The notes under the pieces are model-generated. The model saw only the letters and a program-made list of their open reading frames with translations. It had not been told where the DNA came from and did not search any database. A DNA stretch of 64,000 nt from contig NZ_CP121473.1 of assembly GCF_033954455.1 (NCBI RefSeq), positions 1,178,001-1,242,000 on the forward strand. Direction: 5' to 3'. This document shows, piece by piece, positions 17,548 through 28,388 of this stretch (positions are counted from its first letter, which is position 1; each line of letters begins with the position of its first letter). This stretch comes from Thiorhodovibrio litoralis. GTDB taxonomy: Bacteria; Pseudomonadota; Gammaproteobacteria; Chromatiales; Chromatiaceae. The translations under genes were made by a program, and so were the position numbers.

Positions 17548-18249
17548 ATGCAATTGCCAGGGGTCGAGACGCAGGTTTTTGAAGATGCCAAGGCGGTGGC
17601 CGAGGCGGCGGCGGAGAGGATAATGCAGCTCGGCCGCGCGGCCGTGGCCGAGCGCGGCTGGTTCAACCTGGTACTGGCCGGTGGCACCACACCGGAGGCG
17701 GCCTATCGGTTGCTCGCGCAGACGCACCAGGACTGGAGCGGCTGGCGTTTCTTTGTCGGCGACGAGCGCTGTTTGCCGGTGGATGATCCGCAACGCAATA
17801 GCCGCATGGCGCTGAACTCCTGGCTGGAGCCAGCGGGCATTCATCCAAGCCAGCTCGCCGCGATTCCGGCCGAGCTGGGGCCGGAGGCGGCGGCCAGTGC
17901 TTACGCGCCAGTGGTCGCCGAGGCGCTGCCGTTCGATCTGGTGTTGCTCGGCATGGGCGAGGATGGGCATACCGCCAGCCTGTTTCCGGGCTTGGCCTCC
18001 GATCGCGAGCTGTCGGGGCCAGATCTGGTCGTGCCGGTGCGCGACGCGCCCAAGCCGCCACCCGATCGGGTCTCCCTGACGGCAGGTGCGCTTGGCGCCT
18101 GTCGGCAGATGTTGCTGTTGGTCACTGGAGCCGGAAAACACCATGCGCTGGAGCAATGGCAGCAGGGCGCGGCACTCCCTGTCGCGCGGGTTGCCGCTGC
18201 CGGGTCTGCGTTGATCATGCTTGATCAAAGCGCTGAGACCGGGGCGTAA
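17548..18249 (+). CDS. pgl: 6-phosphogluconolactonase
   Basis: The 233-residue enzyme hydrolyses 6-phosphogluconolactone in the oxidative pentose-phosphate or Entner-Doudoroff route. Motifs of the DevB/Pgl type are clear: LVLAGGTTPEAAYRLL, WRFFVGDERCLPVDD, NSRMALNSWL, FDLVLLGMGEDGHTASLFPG and VSLTAGAL. Its length is typical. AAGGAGG lies just upstream of ATG 17548. No zwf or gnd gene is adjacent; upstream lies the divergent DsrC-like gene across about 207 bp in which I see no other feature. Confidence 0.9.
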   Translation: MQLPGVETQVFEDAKAVAEAAAERIMQLGRAAVAERGWFNLVLAGGTTPEAAYRLLAQTHQDWSGWRFFVGDERCLPVDDPQRNSRMALNSWLEPAGIHPSQLAAIPAELGPEAAASAYAPVVAEALPFDLVLLGMGEDGHTASLFPGLASDRELSGPDLVVPVRDAPKPPPDRVSLTAGALGACRQMLLLVTGAGKHHALEQWQQGAALPVARVAAAGSALIMLDQSAETGA

Positions 18250-18292
18250 TTGCGCCAGTTAGCGCGCCGAATGGCCGGTCGGCCAGGGTGGC

Positions 18293-18889
18293 TTAACGAA
18301 ACCGCCGTGCGGCATACTGCTGATGGTAGTCTTCGGCGTAATAGAAGGTCGGCGCTGGGCGGATGTCGGTCGTGATCGTCTCGCTGCCCGTGGCGTCGAG
18401 CTTGCGCTGTTCAGCAGCCAGGCTTTCGCGCGCGGCGCTTAGGTGGTCGTCGCCATCGGTGAAAATGACCGAACGGTACTGGGTGCCAATATCGACCCCC
18501 TGGCGCATGCCGCTGGTTGGGTTGTGGTTGCTCCAGAAGTGCTCCAGGCAGGCTTCAAAAGACAGCCGCTGGGGGTCGAAGACCACCAGCACGACTTCGG
18601 CATGGCCGGTGAGACCGCTGCAGACTTCCTCGTAAGTTGGGTTGGGCGTCAGGCCGCCGGCGTAGCCCACGGCGGTGGTGTGCACGCCTTCGAGCTGCCA
18701 GAAGCCTTGCTCCGCGCCCCAGAAACAGCCCATGCCGAACAAGACCTGGCGTATGCCCGTGGGGAAGGGCGGGCGCATCGAGGTGCCGAGCACCAGATGC
18801 TGACCACCGATGACCATGGGCTGGGTGCGCCCGGGCATGGCTTCGCTGGGGCCTGGAAGCTCGAGTTTTTTGCCGAATGGGAACATCAT
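18293..18889 (-). CDS. msrA: Peptide-methionine (S)-S-oxide reductase MsrA
   Basis: The 198-residue protein repairs methionine-S-sulfoxide. The catalytic motif [18 protein letters not shown] is present near residues 53-70, with [26 protein letters not shown] and the C-terminal [11 protein letters not shown]. The family start is extended by about 45 residues here ([18 protein letters not shown]), as in the longer MsrA forms such as E. coli MsrA. Two ATG codons in tandem (18889, 18886) follow GGAGACG. No membrane signal is seen, so it is cytoplasmic. It is convergent with pgl, with 43 bp between stops. Confidence 0.92.
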   Translation of the reverse strand: MMFPFGKKLELPGPSEAMPGRTQPMVIGGQHLVLGTSMRPPFPTGIRQVLFGMGCFWGAEQGFWQLEGVHTTAVGYAGGLTPNPTYEEVCSGLTGHAEVVLVVFDPQRLSFEACLEHFWSNHNPTSGMRQGVDIGTQYRSVIFTDGDDHLSAARESLAAEQRKLDATGSETITTDIRPAPTFYYAEDYHQQYAARRFR

Positions 18890-18945
18890 AGTCGTCTCCG
18901 CGCGAAAGGCTGTTTGCGTTTTAAACCTACTCCGTGCAACCAGGG

Positions 18946-20749
<1,804 letters not shown>

Positions 20750-20788
20750 CCGGGCTGAAAACGCTTATGACCAGAACAGGTTGAACCG

Positions 20789-21256
20789 ATGGCCATCGAG
20801 ATAGAGCGCAAATTTCTCGTCCGTGATGACAGCTGGCGGGCGCAGAGCGAGTCCGACTCGCGCATCGTGCAGGGATATTTGAGCACCGATGCACGCCTAA
20901 CGCTGCGCGCGAGGCTGCGCGGCGAGCAGGCGTTTCTCACACTCAAGGGGCCGACCCGCGGGGTGGCGCGCTCGGAGTTTGAGTATCCGATTCCGCCGGA
21001 GGATGCCGAGACCATGCTGGCTGAGTTTGCGCAGAGTGCCTTGATCGAGAAGCGCCGTTACCTGGTGCGCGAGCAAGGCTGGTTGTGGGAGGTTGACGAG
21101 TTCGCCGGCGACAATCACGGGCTGGTGCTGGCCGAGATCGAGCTGCCTGACGTCGCGCAGGAGTTTCCGCGACCCGTCTGGCTTGGCGAGGAGGTCTCGC
21201 ATGATCCGCGCTATTTTAATTCCAGCCTGGCACGTCATCCGTTCGCGCGTTGGTGA
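20789..21256 (+). CDS. CYTH-domain protein (triphosphate tunnel metalloenzyme)
   Basis: The 155-residue protein opens with the diagnostic EIERKFLV (residues 3-10). The alternating charged residues of the triphosphate tunnel follow: RIVQGYLS, RLTLRARLRGEQAFLTLKG, EFEYPIP, EKRRYLV, WEVDEF and LVLAEIELP. Small bacterial CYTH proteins of this length are often inorganic triphosphatases or uncharacterised; no CHAD domain is attached. It is likely cytoplasmic. The weak AGGTTGAACCG precedes ATG 20789. It follows tgt by 39 bp and may be co-transcribed. Confidence 0.9.
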   Translation: MAIEIERKFLVRDDSWRAQSESDSRIVQGYLSTDARLTLRARLRGEQAFLTLKGPTRGVARSEFEYPIPPEDAETMLAEFAQSALIEKRRYLVREQGWLWEVDEFAGDNHGLVLAEIELPDVAQEFPRPVWLGEEVSHDPRYFNSSLARHPFARW

Positions 21257-21315
21257 GCGGTCGGGTTTGTCGAGTCTTCCGAGCAGAATTCATTTTGGGT
21301 CATTCCGTGAATCTC

Positions 21316-22893
21316 ATGGATTCGTTCTCCGGGGTGGCCTGGACCATGAGTGTTGGCATCTGCGCGCTCGCGCTCTTGCTGACGGCCTGCGGCGGACCAG
21401 TGGATTCCGAGGGGATGCTGCGCTTCGGCATCGCCAACTCGGCGCGCAATCTGGACCCGCGCCATGCGACCGATGCAACCTCCGAACGCGTCAATCATCT
21501 GCTCTATCGCGCGCTGGTCGATTTTGACGATAGCGGGCGGCCTGTGCCTGGTTTGGCGAGCTGGGAGCAGCTTTCTGATCGGCGTTATCGCTTCGTGCTG
21601 GGCCAGGACGGACGGGACTTCTCCGATGGCAGCCGGCTGAATGCCCGCGATGTGGCGGCGACATATCGCTCCCTGGTCGATCCCGCCACCGGCTCGCCGC
21701 ATGGCGCGCAACTGGCGCTGATCGACGATATCCAGGTGCTGGATAACGACCGGCTGGAGTTCCTGCTGAGCCGGGCTGATCCCTTGTTCCCATCCTATCT
21801 CGGGCTCGGCATTCTGCCCGCGGATGCACTCGCCGCCGGCCGGGACTTCGCGCGCGAACCGCTCGGGAGCGGCCCCTTCGTGCTGCATGACTGGCCAGAA
21901 AGCGGTCGCTTGATCCTGGAGCGCCGCCGCGACGGCCAGCGTGTCGAGCTGGTCACGGTAAAAGATCCGAGCGTGCGGGTGATGAAGCTGCTGCGCGGAG
22001 AGGTCGACCTGCTGCAGAACGATCTGCCACCGGAGCTCGTCGCCTATCTGCGCCGGCAGCCGAGCGTGGTGGTGGAGACGCGCCTCGGGGTGAATTTTTC
22101 CTATCTGGGCTTCAACCTGGAGGACCCGCTGCTCAGCCAGCGAAAACTGCGCATGGCAATTGCCTATGCCATCGATCGCGAAGCGATTCTCAAGTATTTA
22201 TTTCATGACCTGGGGCGCACGGCGCAGGCCCTGCTGCCGCCCGAGCACTGGGCCGGCGCGCCGGATCTCAAGGCCTATCGCCATGACCCGGAGCGCGCGC
22301 GGGAACTGCTTGCCGGTTTCGGCTACGGACCCGAGCACCCCTTGCAGCTGACCTACAAGACCTCAAGCGACCCCTTCCGGCTGCGGGTGGCGAGCGTGCT
22401 GCAGGCGCAGCTTGAAGAAGTAGGCATCGTGCTTCGCATCCGCAGCTACGACTGGGGCACCTTCTTTGGCGACATCAAGTCAGGGCGCTTCCAGCTCTAT
22501 AGCCTCACCTGGGTTGGGGTACGTGGGCCGGATATCTTCCGCTATGTGTTTCACAGTGATTCCGTGCCGCCGCATGGCGCCAATCGCGGTCGCTTTCGCG
22601 ATGCGCGGGTCGATGACTTGATCGATCGCGCTGGCGTCACCGAGGATGTGGGAGAACAAGTCGCACTCTATCGCGAGCTGCAAGCGCTGCTGTTGCACGA
22701 GCTGCCCTATGTGCCGCTGTGGTACGAGGACCAGGTCCTCGCCCGGCGCGCGGAGGTGAGCGGCTACCGGCTGGCAGCGGATGGTGACTACGACGGGCTT
22801 GAGATGGTGACGATCGGCCGTTCTGTGGGGCCAGGAACTACGAACGGCAGAAGTGTCACAGATGCCGCAGCCAGTCGGCAATCACCGCCTTGA
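21316..22893 (+). CDS. ABC transporter substrate-binding lipoprotein, family 5
   Basis: This periplasmic peptide- or nickel-type binding protein has about 525 residues. A hydrophobic segment ends in the lipobox LLTAC, so the mature protein is lipid-anchored. The SBP_bac_5 hallmarks are NLDPRHATDATSERVNHLLYRALVDFD, YRFVLGQDGRDFSDGSRLNARDVAATYRSL, and the central KLRMAIAYAIDREAILKYLF followed by PPEHW. The start is uncertain: ATG 21316 and ATG 21346 both give a signal peptide, and the frame is open to 21250. No permease or ATPase genes are adjacent, so this is an orphan binding protein. The last 38 bases overlap the convergent hydrolase gene. Confidence 0.85.
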   Translation: MDSFSGVAWTMSVGICALALLLTACGGPVDSEGMLRFGIANSARNLDPRHATDATSERVNHLLYRALVDFDDSGRPVPGLASWEQLSDRRYRFVLGQDGRDFSDGSRLNARDVAATYRSLVDPATGSPHGAQLALIDDIQVLDNDRLEFLLSRADPLFPSYLGLGILPADALAAGRDFAREPLGSGPFVLHDWPESGRLILERRRDGQRVELVTVKDPSVRVMKLLRGEVDLLQNDLPPELVAYLRRQPSVVVETRLGVNFSYLGFNLEDPLLSQRKLRMAIAYAIDREAILKYLFHDLGRTAQALLPPEHWAGAPDLKAYRHDPERARELLAGFGYGPEHPLQLTYKTSSDPFRLRVASVLQAQLEEVGIVLRIRSYDWGTFFGDIKSGRFQLYSLTWVGVRGPDIFRYVFHSDSVPPHGANRGRFRDARVDDLIDRAGVTEDVGEQVALYRELQALLLHELPYVPLWYEDQVLARRAEVSGYRLAADGDYDGLEMVTIGRSVGPGTTNGRSVTDAAASRQSPP

Positions 22894-23866
22894 TCAGGTC
22901 CGGGCATTCCTCCTGCGGGACATGTCCGCATTCGGGCAGCACGGCGAATTCGGCGTTGGGCATAGTCCTGGCCACGCGGGCGCTGTCGGCCATTTTGACC
23001 ACGCGGTCCTCGGAGCCGGAAATGATCAGCGTGGGCTGTGTGATTTGCGCGAGTCCCTCGCTCACGGTGACCGGGTCGAGCAGGGAGCGGTTCATCAGCG
23101 CGCCCCAGGCAAGATCCCAGCCGGGGGCCCAGGTATGGCTGGTGGCGAGTTCGCGGCGCTCCTCGGTAATGCGCTCCGGATCGAAATAGGACAGCTTGAG
23201 CAGCGGCATGCCGCCGCCCAGGTAGCGCCCGAGCATGAGGCTGATGCGCTTCATTTGTGGGGTGCCGACGAGCCAGGCCGGGAAAGTCGGGCGGTTGGCG
23301 TAGACCCAGGGGTCGATCAGGATAAGACCCGACACGCGCTCGGGCGCCTGCAACGCGACATCCAAGGCCAGTGTGCCGCCGGACGAATTACCAACCAGGA
23401 TCGCCCTTGGCATCTCAAGCGCGTCCATCAGCGCGAGCAGCTGCTCCACAGCGGAGGCTTTGGCGTAGGGGTTGTTCGTTTCCAGGTCCGCTGGCAGCGG
23501 CTTTTCGCTCAGGCCGTAGGGGAGTTGATCATAGGCGATGGTGCGCCCTTCCCGAGCGAAGAACTTGAACAGCGGCCCCCAGGTTGACAGATTGAAGGTA
23601 AATCCGTGCAACAGCAGGAAATCCTGACTGCCGATGGGTTCGATGGCGTCGTCGCGCGGGTCGCTTGAGTCGCGATAGTGGATGCGCAGCCCCGGGCTGC
23701 CGCTGACCGGAATGGTGACGAAAGAATGCGTTGCCGCGGCCGGATCGACCCTTGTCGGCGACTTTTCCGGGGCTTGGTTCGGGTTGATGAACAGCGGCCC
23801 AACAAGAGCGATCAGCACGAGCGCGAAAGCCAGCACCAGAAGTGCGCCTAAGAGAAAACGCCACAT
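22856..23866 (-). CDS. Alpha/beta-fold hydrolase with N-terminal membrane anchor
   Basis: The 336-residue protein has an N-terminal hydrophobic segment (residues about 4-28), so it is probably inner-membrane-anchored with the enzyme outside the cytoplasm. The hydrolase fold shows FLLLHGFTFNLSTW (oxyanion loop), the nucleophile elbow GNSSGG, the acidic residue in ISGSEDRVV, and the catalytic His in CGHVPQEE. It resembles epoxide-hydrolase/haloalkane-dehalogenase-type and esterase-like proteins; the substrate is unknown. ATG 23866 with AGGTAA upstream is chosen over TTG 23872. It overlaps the convergent binding-protein gene by 38 bp at the 3' end. Confidence 0.82.
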   Translation of the reverse strand: MWRFLLGALLVLAFALVLIALVGPLFINPNQAPEKSPTRVDPAAATHSFVTIPVSGSPGLRIHYRDSSDPRDDAIEPIGSQDFLLLHGFTFNLSTWGPLFKFFAREGRTIAYDQLPYGLSEKPLPADLETNNPYAKASAVEQLLALMDALEMPRAILVGNSSGGTLALDVALQAPERVSGLILIDPWVYANRPTFPAWLVGTPQMKRISLMLGRYLGGGMPLLKLSYFDPERITEERRELATSHTWAPGWDLAWGALMNRSLLDPVTVSEGLAQITQPTLIISGSEDRVVKMADSARVARTMPNAEFAVLPECGHVPQEECPDLIKAVIADWLRHL

Positions 23867-24006
23867 ACCCAAGATTACCTGAGTTGAAATGTGCCCATTC
23901 TATCGCGTTTGCAGATTACATTTCTGCGTCCGTAACAAGGGTGCCAGAGGAATTCTTCCAGCGTGACTGGAGAAATTGCCTCTTTGTTGCGGATTGCGTG
24001 CAGCGA

Positions 24007-24951
24007 TCAGGATGGAGTCGTGTGTGTTGCACCGGAGATTTCGCGCGGCGGGCGGCGCGCCCAGAAGGCAGCCAGGAGGGAACCGCTCAGGTTGTGCCAG
24101 ATGGAGAAAATCGCACCGGGCAGGGCGGCTGCAGCGGAGAAGTACTGAGTGGCCAGCGCGACCGCGAGCCCGGAGTTTTGCATGCCGACTTCAATGGCCA
24201 GTGTGCGCGCGGTGCGTTCGTCGCGGGTGAGCCAGCGCGCAAGAGAATAGCCGCCGAGCAATCCCACGCTATTGTGCAGCATCACCGCCAGCATCAGGAG
24301 CAGGCCAGTCTGGGCGATCTGCGCCTGATTGAGTGCGACCACGATAGCGATGATGACCACAATCGCCAGCATGGAGATCAGCGGGAAGATGCTCTTGATG
24401 CGCGTCAGGTGCGGGCCAAGCCAGGTATTGACGGCGACGCCGATGGCAACGGGCGCCAGAACCACCTTCAGCATCGACAGCAGCATGGCCGCCGCTGGCA
24501 CCGGTACCTGTTGTCCGGCGTAAGCGAGGGTGAGGGCAGGGGTGGCCACAATGGCGATGAGCGTCGAGATCGTGGTCAGGGTAATCGACAGGGCCACATC
24601 GCCGCGTGCCAGGTAACAGATCAGGTTGGATGCCGTGCCGCCCGGGCAGGCGCCGAGCAGCACCATGCCGGCGACCAGCTCCGGCGGAAATTGCAGGCCG
24701 GTGGCGATGGCCCAGGCAGCGAACGGCATGATCAGAAACTGCAACGCCAGGCCAAGACCGACTGCCGCGCGCCGCGACCAGACGGCGGCGAATTGCCTCC
24801 ACTCAAGCGTAAGCCCCATGCCCAGCATGACCAGGCTGAGCAAGGGCACGATCAGCGGCTTGCCGGGCGTGAAAAACTGCGGTTGCCACCAGGCGAAAAA
24901 AGCACCCAGCAGTGCCCAGAGCGGGAAAAGGGTGGTGACGGACGTCATCAT
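24007..24951 (-). CDS. Bile acid:sodium symporter family transporter
   Basis: The 314-residue protein has nine to ten hydrophobic segments and the BASS-family signatures LLGACPGGTASNLICYLARGDVALS and EVGMQNSGLAVALA, which line the two sodium sites. Bacterial members move organic anions, pantoate-like or keto acids with sodium; the substrate here is unknown. ATG 24951 (MMTSVTTLFP) is chosen because family proteins start near the first membrane helix. The frame is open to 25041, but the extra residues are polar and unlike the family. No ribosome-binding site is strong. The tail (REISGATHTTPS) is short and cytoplasmic. Confidence 0.88.
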   Translation of the reverse strand: MMTSVTTLFPLWALLGAFFAWWQPQFFTPGKPLIVPLLSLVMLGMGLTLEWRQFAAVWSRRAAVGLGLALQFLIMPFAAWAIATGLQFPPELVAGMVLLGACPGGTASNLICYLARGDVALSITLTTISTLIAIVATPALTLAYAGQQVPVPAAAMLLSMLKVVLAPVAIGVAVNTWLGPHLTRIKSIFPLISMLAIVVIIAIVVALNQAQIAQTGLLLMLAVMLHNSVGLLGGYSLARWLTRDERTARTLAIEVGMQNSGLAVALATQYFSAAAALPGAIFSIWHNLSGSLLAAFWARRPPREISGATHTTPS

Positions 24952-25059
24952 GAAAGGGGCTGTTGCGATTACAAAGTAAGTTTTCGGTTGTGGGTCCTTA
25001 CCCGGCCCAACATAAATCGAAATCCCATGCGGTTCTCGCATGGCAAGGCGTTCGTCGAA

Positions 25060-25956
25060 TCATGAGGTGATCTGTCTTTCCGCCTGTGCGTACTTCGATG
25101 CTGTCTGCGCGATCACCTCGGCTGGCAGCTCAGGGCCGGGTGGGCGCTTGTCCCAGCCGATGAACTCGAGATAATCGCGCACATATTGCTTGTCGAAGCT
25201 CGGCGGGCTGATCCCCGGGCGGTAGGCGTCGGCGGGCCAGAAGCGCGATGAATCCGGCGTCAGCACCTCGTCAATCAGATGCAGACGGTCTTGGCTGTCC
25301 AGGCCAAATTCAAATTTGGTATCGGCGATGATGATCCCGCGCGCGGCGGCATGGGCGGCAGCCTCGCGGTAGAGCCGCAGGCTGATGTCGCGCACTTTGG
25401 CGGCCAGGTCCGGCCCGAGCAGGCTTTCTGTCTGCGCGAAGGCGATGTTTTCATCATGGGCGCCGACCTCGGCTTTGGTTGCCGGGGTATAGATGGGCTC
25501 CGGCAGTTGCGCTGCCTGGACCAGTCCGGGAGGTAGGGTAATCCCACACACAGTGCCTTCGCGCTGGTAGTCTTTCCAGCCGGAGCCGATCAGATAGCCA
25601 CGCACCACGGCCTCAACCGGCAGCGGGCGCAGTCGTCGCACCAGCATCGCGCGCGCGCCAATCTGAGCGCGCTGCTCGGGGTCTGGAATCAGCGCCTCGA
25701 GTGTTGGTGCATTGTCCTCTGGTGCTGGCAGTTGGTTGGGAATCAGGTGCGCGGTGCGCGCAAGCCAGAAGCGCGTGACCCGTGTGAGCACCTCGCCCTT
25801 GCCGGGAATGGGCTGGGGCAGCACCACGTCGAAGGCTGACAGGCGGTCGCTGGTGATAATCAGCAGCCAGTCGTCATCGACGGCATGGATATCACGCACT
25901 TTCCCTTGACCGATCAGTGGCAGATGGTCAATCTTTGATGCATACAAGGCTGTCAT
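25060..25956 (-). CDS. purC: Phosphoribosylaminoimidazole-succinocarboxamide synthase
   Basis: PurC (SAICAR synthetase) joins aspartate to CAIR in purine synthesis. At 298 residues it is of the longer type found in many proteobacteria and yeast. Motifs include [73 protein letters not shown] and the nucleotide-site stretch [29 protein letters not shown] and [13 protein letters not shown] are the C-terminal signatures. It starts at ATG 25956 after GAGGGTCATGCCGGC and is 108 bp upstream of the symporter gene on the same strand. No other pur genes are near. Confidence 0.95.
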   Translation of the reverse strand: MTALYASKIDHLPLIGQGKVRDIHAVDDDWLLIITSDRLSAFDVVLPQPIPGKGEVLTRVTRFWLARTAHLIPNQLPAPEDNAPTLEALIPDPEQRAQIGARAMLVRRLRPLPVEAVVRGYLIGSGWKDYQREGTVCGITLPPGLVQAAQLPEPIYTPATKAEVGAHDENIAFAQTESLLGPDLAAKVRDISLRLYREAAAHAAARGIIIADTKFEFGLDSQDRLHLIDEVLTPDSSRFWPADAYRPGISPPSFDKQYVRDYLEFIGWDKRPPGPELPAEVIAQTASKYAQAERQITS

Positions 25957-26108
25957 GCCGGCATGACCCTCAAGACTCTGTCCGAAATTGGGAGCGGCAG
26001 CCTATCACAGCCGCGCGGCACGAATCGGCACTGGAGCGGCGCCGCGACTGCGGATGCGCTAAGGTACGGGGAAAGAAACCAACCTGAGGCACAGACGGGA
26101 TTTCGACT

Positions 26109-26495
26109 ATGACCAGAACCGTGATTCACACCGATCAGGCACCGCAGGCCATTGGCACCTATTCTCAGGCCGTGCGCGCGGGCAATACCGTTTATCTTTC
26201 CGGACAGATCCCGCTTGATCCCGCGACCATGGAGCTGGTCCCTGGCGACATGGAGGCGCAGATTCGCCGCGTTTTCGAGAATCTGCTCGCGGTGGCCCAG
26301 GCGGCTGGTGGCAGTTTTCAGGATCTGGTCAAGCTGCATATCTTCCTGACTGATCTTGGCCATTTCCCGCTAGTCAATCAGGTCATGGCGGAATACTTTC
26401 AGGAACCCTACCCGGCGCGCGCGGCCATTGGCGTTGCTGCGCTGCCCAAGGGCGCTGGCGTTGAGATGGACGCCATCATGGTTCTGGATGAATGA
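26109..26495 (+). CDS. ridA: RidA family reactive-intermediate deaminase
   Basis: The 128-residue protein deaminates enamine/imine intermediates made by PLP enzymes such as threonine dehydratase. Hallmarks: [61 protein letters not shown] and [28 protein letters not shown], with the conserved Arg of the active site in PARAA. Length and spacing are standard for the YjgF/YER057c family. It is divergent from purC. The Shine-Dalgarno site is poor (GGGATTTCGACT). Confidence 0.93.
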   Translation: MTRTVIHTDQAPQAIGTYSQAVRAGNTVYLSGQIPLDPATMELVPGDMEAQIRRVFENLLAVAQAAGGSFQDLVKLHIFLTDLGHFPLVNQVMAEYFQEPYPARAAIGVAALPKGAGVEMDAIMVLDE

Positions 26496-26566
26496 TGGGT
26501 TTTGTGGCCCAAAACCGAAAGTGCATTTGTGATTCCTTATAAGTCTGCTGCCGAGGAAATGAAGCG

Positions 26567-27874
26567 ATGACCAAGCTGCGAGCGCGATTCCTGCTGCCAC
26601 TTGCCTGCGCGGCTTTTGCGCTAGGAGGCTGTTCAACCCAGCAGACCAAGACCTTTGGGGCCGCTGCTGAGGATGCGGACACCGCACCGGGTGGGAGTTT
26701 GGGCGCGAGTTCAGGCGCGACGCGAGCCAGTTCGCCGACGACACCAGCGACGCCTTCCCGCTCCGAGCCGGTTGTGCGCCTGGCATCCTCTGCCAATAGG
26801 CCGCAGGCTGATGGGGATGTCTTCAAGGTCCCCGGCAGCAGCGCGCGGGTTTCCGCTTTTACCAAGGTTTCCACGGCAGGCGGTGTGCGTGGGGATTATG
26901 CCGGCAATGCGGCACTGCAGCGCTTTATCGCGCGCATGCAGGCGGAGGGTTTTGACGAGGCGGAGCTTGCACGACTGTTCTCTCAGGTCGAGCGTCAGCA
27001 GTGGATTATCGACTATATGCACCGCATCGCGCCGCGCCCAAGCAAACCCAGCGGGCCGAATGGTGCCTGGCTGCGCTATCGCGCGAAATTTCTCAAGGAC
27101 TCGAACATCGCGGCGGGGGCCGACTTTTGGCGCCGTCACGCCATCACTCTGGCGCGCGCGGAGAAGCAATATGGCGTGCCGGCGGAGTATCTGGTCGCCA
27201 TCATTGGTGTGGAAACCCGCTGGGGCGGCTATATGGGCTCGCACCGCACCATTGACGCGCTGACGACTCTGGCGTTCGATTATCCGCGCCGGTCGGAATT
27301 CTTCACCGATGAGTTGTCGCATTATCTGATCATGGCGCGCGATGAGAACTTCGATCCCTTGAGCCCGGTCGGCTCCTTCGCCGGGGCCATGGGGCTGGGG
27401 CAGTTCATGCCCTCGAGCTTCCGCCGCTATGCCGTCGACTTCGACGGCGATGGCCACCGCAACCTTTGGGACACCGAGGACGCCATTGGCAGTGTGGCCA
27501 ATTATTTTGTCAGTCACGGCTGGCGTAGCGGTCAGCCGGTGACCGAGCGGGTGCAGGTCGCGCAAAGCGTGCCAGCGAGCATGGAGACCGGTTTTAACAG
27601 CAACTACCGTCCCGCCGCATTGACCGCGCTGGGGATCGATGCCGCGTCCCTGGCGAAAGGCCAGGAGCGCCTGAGCCTGCTGCAGCTCGACGTCGGCAGC
27701 GGTTACCAGTACTGGGTGGGATACGACAATTTCTATGTCATCACCCGCTACAACCACAGCTCCTTCTACGCCATGGCCGTGCACCAACTCGCGCAGGCCA
27801 TCAAGGCGCGCCGAGGCGGGGCACCGCGCACTCTGATCACCGAGGAGATACCCAGACCGGACGCCCGTAGCTGA
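26567..27874 (+). CDS. mltB: Membrane-bound lytic murein transglycosylase B
   Basis: The 435-residue lipoprotein cleaves peptidoglycan to 1,6-anhydromuropeptides. The signal peptide ends with a lipobox (LALGGC-type, at LGGC near residue 22). A low-complexity, Ser/Thr/Pro/Ala-rich linker spans residues about 25-85. The GH103 domain follows: FIARMQAEGFDEAELARLF, AIIGVETRWGGYMGS with the catalytic Glu, LTTLAFDYPRRSEFF, GSFAGAMGLGQFMPSSFRRYAVDFDGDGHRNLW and SVANYFVSHGW. GAGGAAA precedes ATG 26567. It acts at the outer-membrane inner leaflet or periplasm. Confidence 0.94.
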   Translation: MTKLRARFLLPLACAAFALGGCSTQQTKTFGAAAEDADTAPGGSLGASSGATRASSPTTPATPSRSEPVVRLASSANRPQADGDVFKVPGSSARVSAFTKVSTAGGVRGDYAGNAALQRFIARMQAEGFDEAELARLFSQVERQQWIIDYMHRIAPRPSKPSGPNGAWLRYRAKFLKDSNIAAGADFWRRHAITLARAEKQYGVPAEYLVAIIGVETRWGGYMGSHRTIDALTTLAFDYPRRSEFFTDELSHYLIMARDENFDPLSPVGSFAGAMGLGQFMPSSFRRYAVDFDGDGHRNLWDTEDAIGSVANYFVSHGWRSGQPVTERVQVAQSVPASMETGFNSNYRPAALTALGIDAASLAKGQERLSLLQLDVGSGYQYWVGYDNFYVITRYNHSSFYAMAVHQLAQAIKARRGGAPRTLITEEIPRPDARS

Positions 27875-27913
27875 ACTCCAGGGTAAATCTGCACGCGTGC
27901 CCGCGCAGCGTCC

Positions 27914-27954
27914 CTGGCTGAGTTACTGGCTAAGTCGCTGGCTGAGTTACTGGC
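27914..27954. repeat. 17-bp direct repeat between mltB and yjbQ-like gene
   Basis: CTGGCTGAGTTACTGGC occurs at 27914-27930 and again at 27938-27954, with a 24-bp period. The second copy includes the stop codon of the minus-strand YjbQ-like gene. It looks like a recent tandem duplication. Confidence 0.75.
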
Positions 27955-28363
27955 CAGTCAGGGTGACGCAAAGACGCCGCTGATGCGCATGGGCGCGGTG
28001 CTCGTAGAGAAACACCCCTTGCCAGGTGCCAAGGCCGCAGCGTCCTTCGACGATGGGCAGGCTGAGGTCCATGTTGGTCAACACCGAGCGGATATGCGCC
28101 GGCATGTCGTCCGGCCCCTCGTCGGCATGACCGAACAAGGGATCGCCGTCTGGCACCAGTCGCGCCAAGAAGGCTTCCAGATCGCGGCCGACTTGCGGGT
28201 CGGCATTCTCGCAGATCAAAAGGGACGCACTGGTATGCTGCACAAAGACATGGCAGATGCCGATGCGGATACCGCTGTCGCGCACCATGTGCTTGATCTG
28301 GTCATCGACGCGGTAAAGCCCGCGCCCGTGCGTAGCGATCTTGAGCTGTTTTTGAGAGATCAT
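27947..28363 (-). CDS. Secondary thiamine-phosphate synthase-like (YjbQ/UPF0047) protein
   Basis: The 138-residue protein matches YjbQ: GICHVFVQHTSASLLICENADPQVGRDLEAFL, DEGPDDMPAHIRSVL, LPIVEGRCGLGTWQGVFLYEHRAHAHQRR. The conserved His and Cys residues form a metal-like site. Members complement thiamine-phosphate synthase mutants weakly, but their true role is not established. ATG 28363 begins MISQKQLK; the frame is open to 28537 but would run into the divergent recG start region. Full family length. Confidence 0.92.
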   Translation of the reverse strand: MISQKQLKIATHGRGLYRVDDQIKHMVRDSGIRIGICHVFVQHTSASLLICENADPQVGRDLEAFLARLVPDGDPLFGHADEGPDDMPAHIRSVLTNMDLSLPIVEGRCGLGTWQGVFLYEHRAHAHQRRLCVTLTGQ

Positions 28364-28388
28364 TGGTGGATTCCTGTCGCTTCTTGAA

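Noticed and set aside
23842-25065. 407-codon plus-strand ORF
   Set aside because: It is antisense to the bile-acid-symporter homologue, with no domain and a Gln/His/Arg-rich composition.
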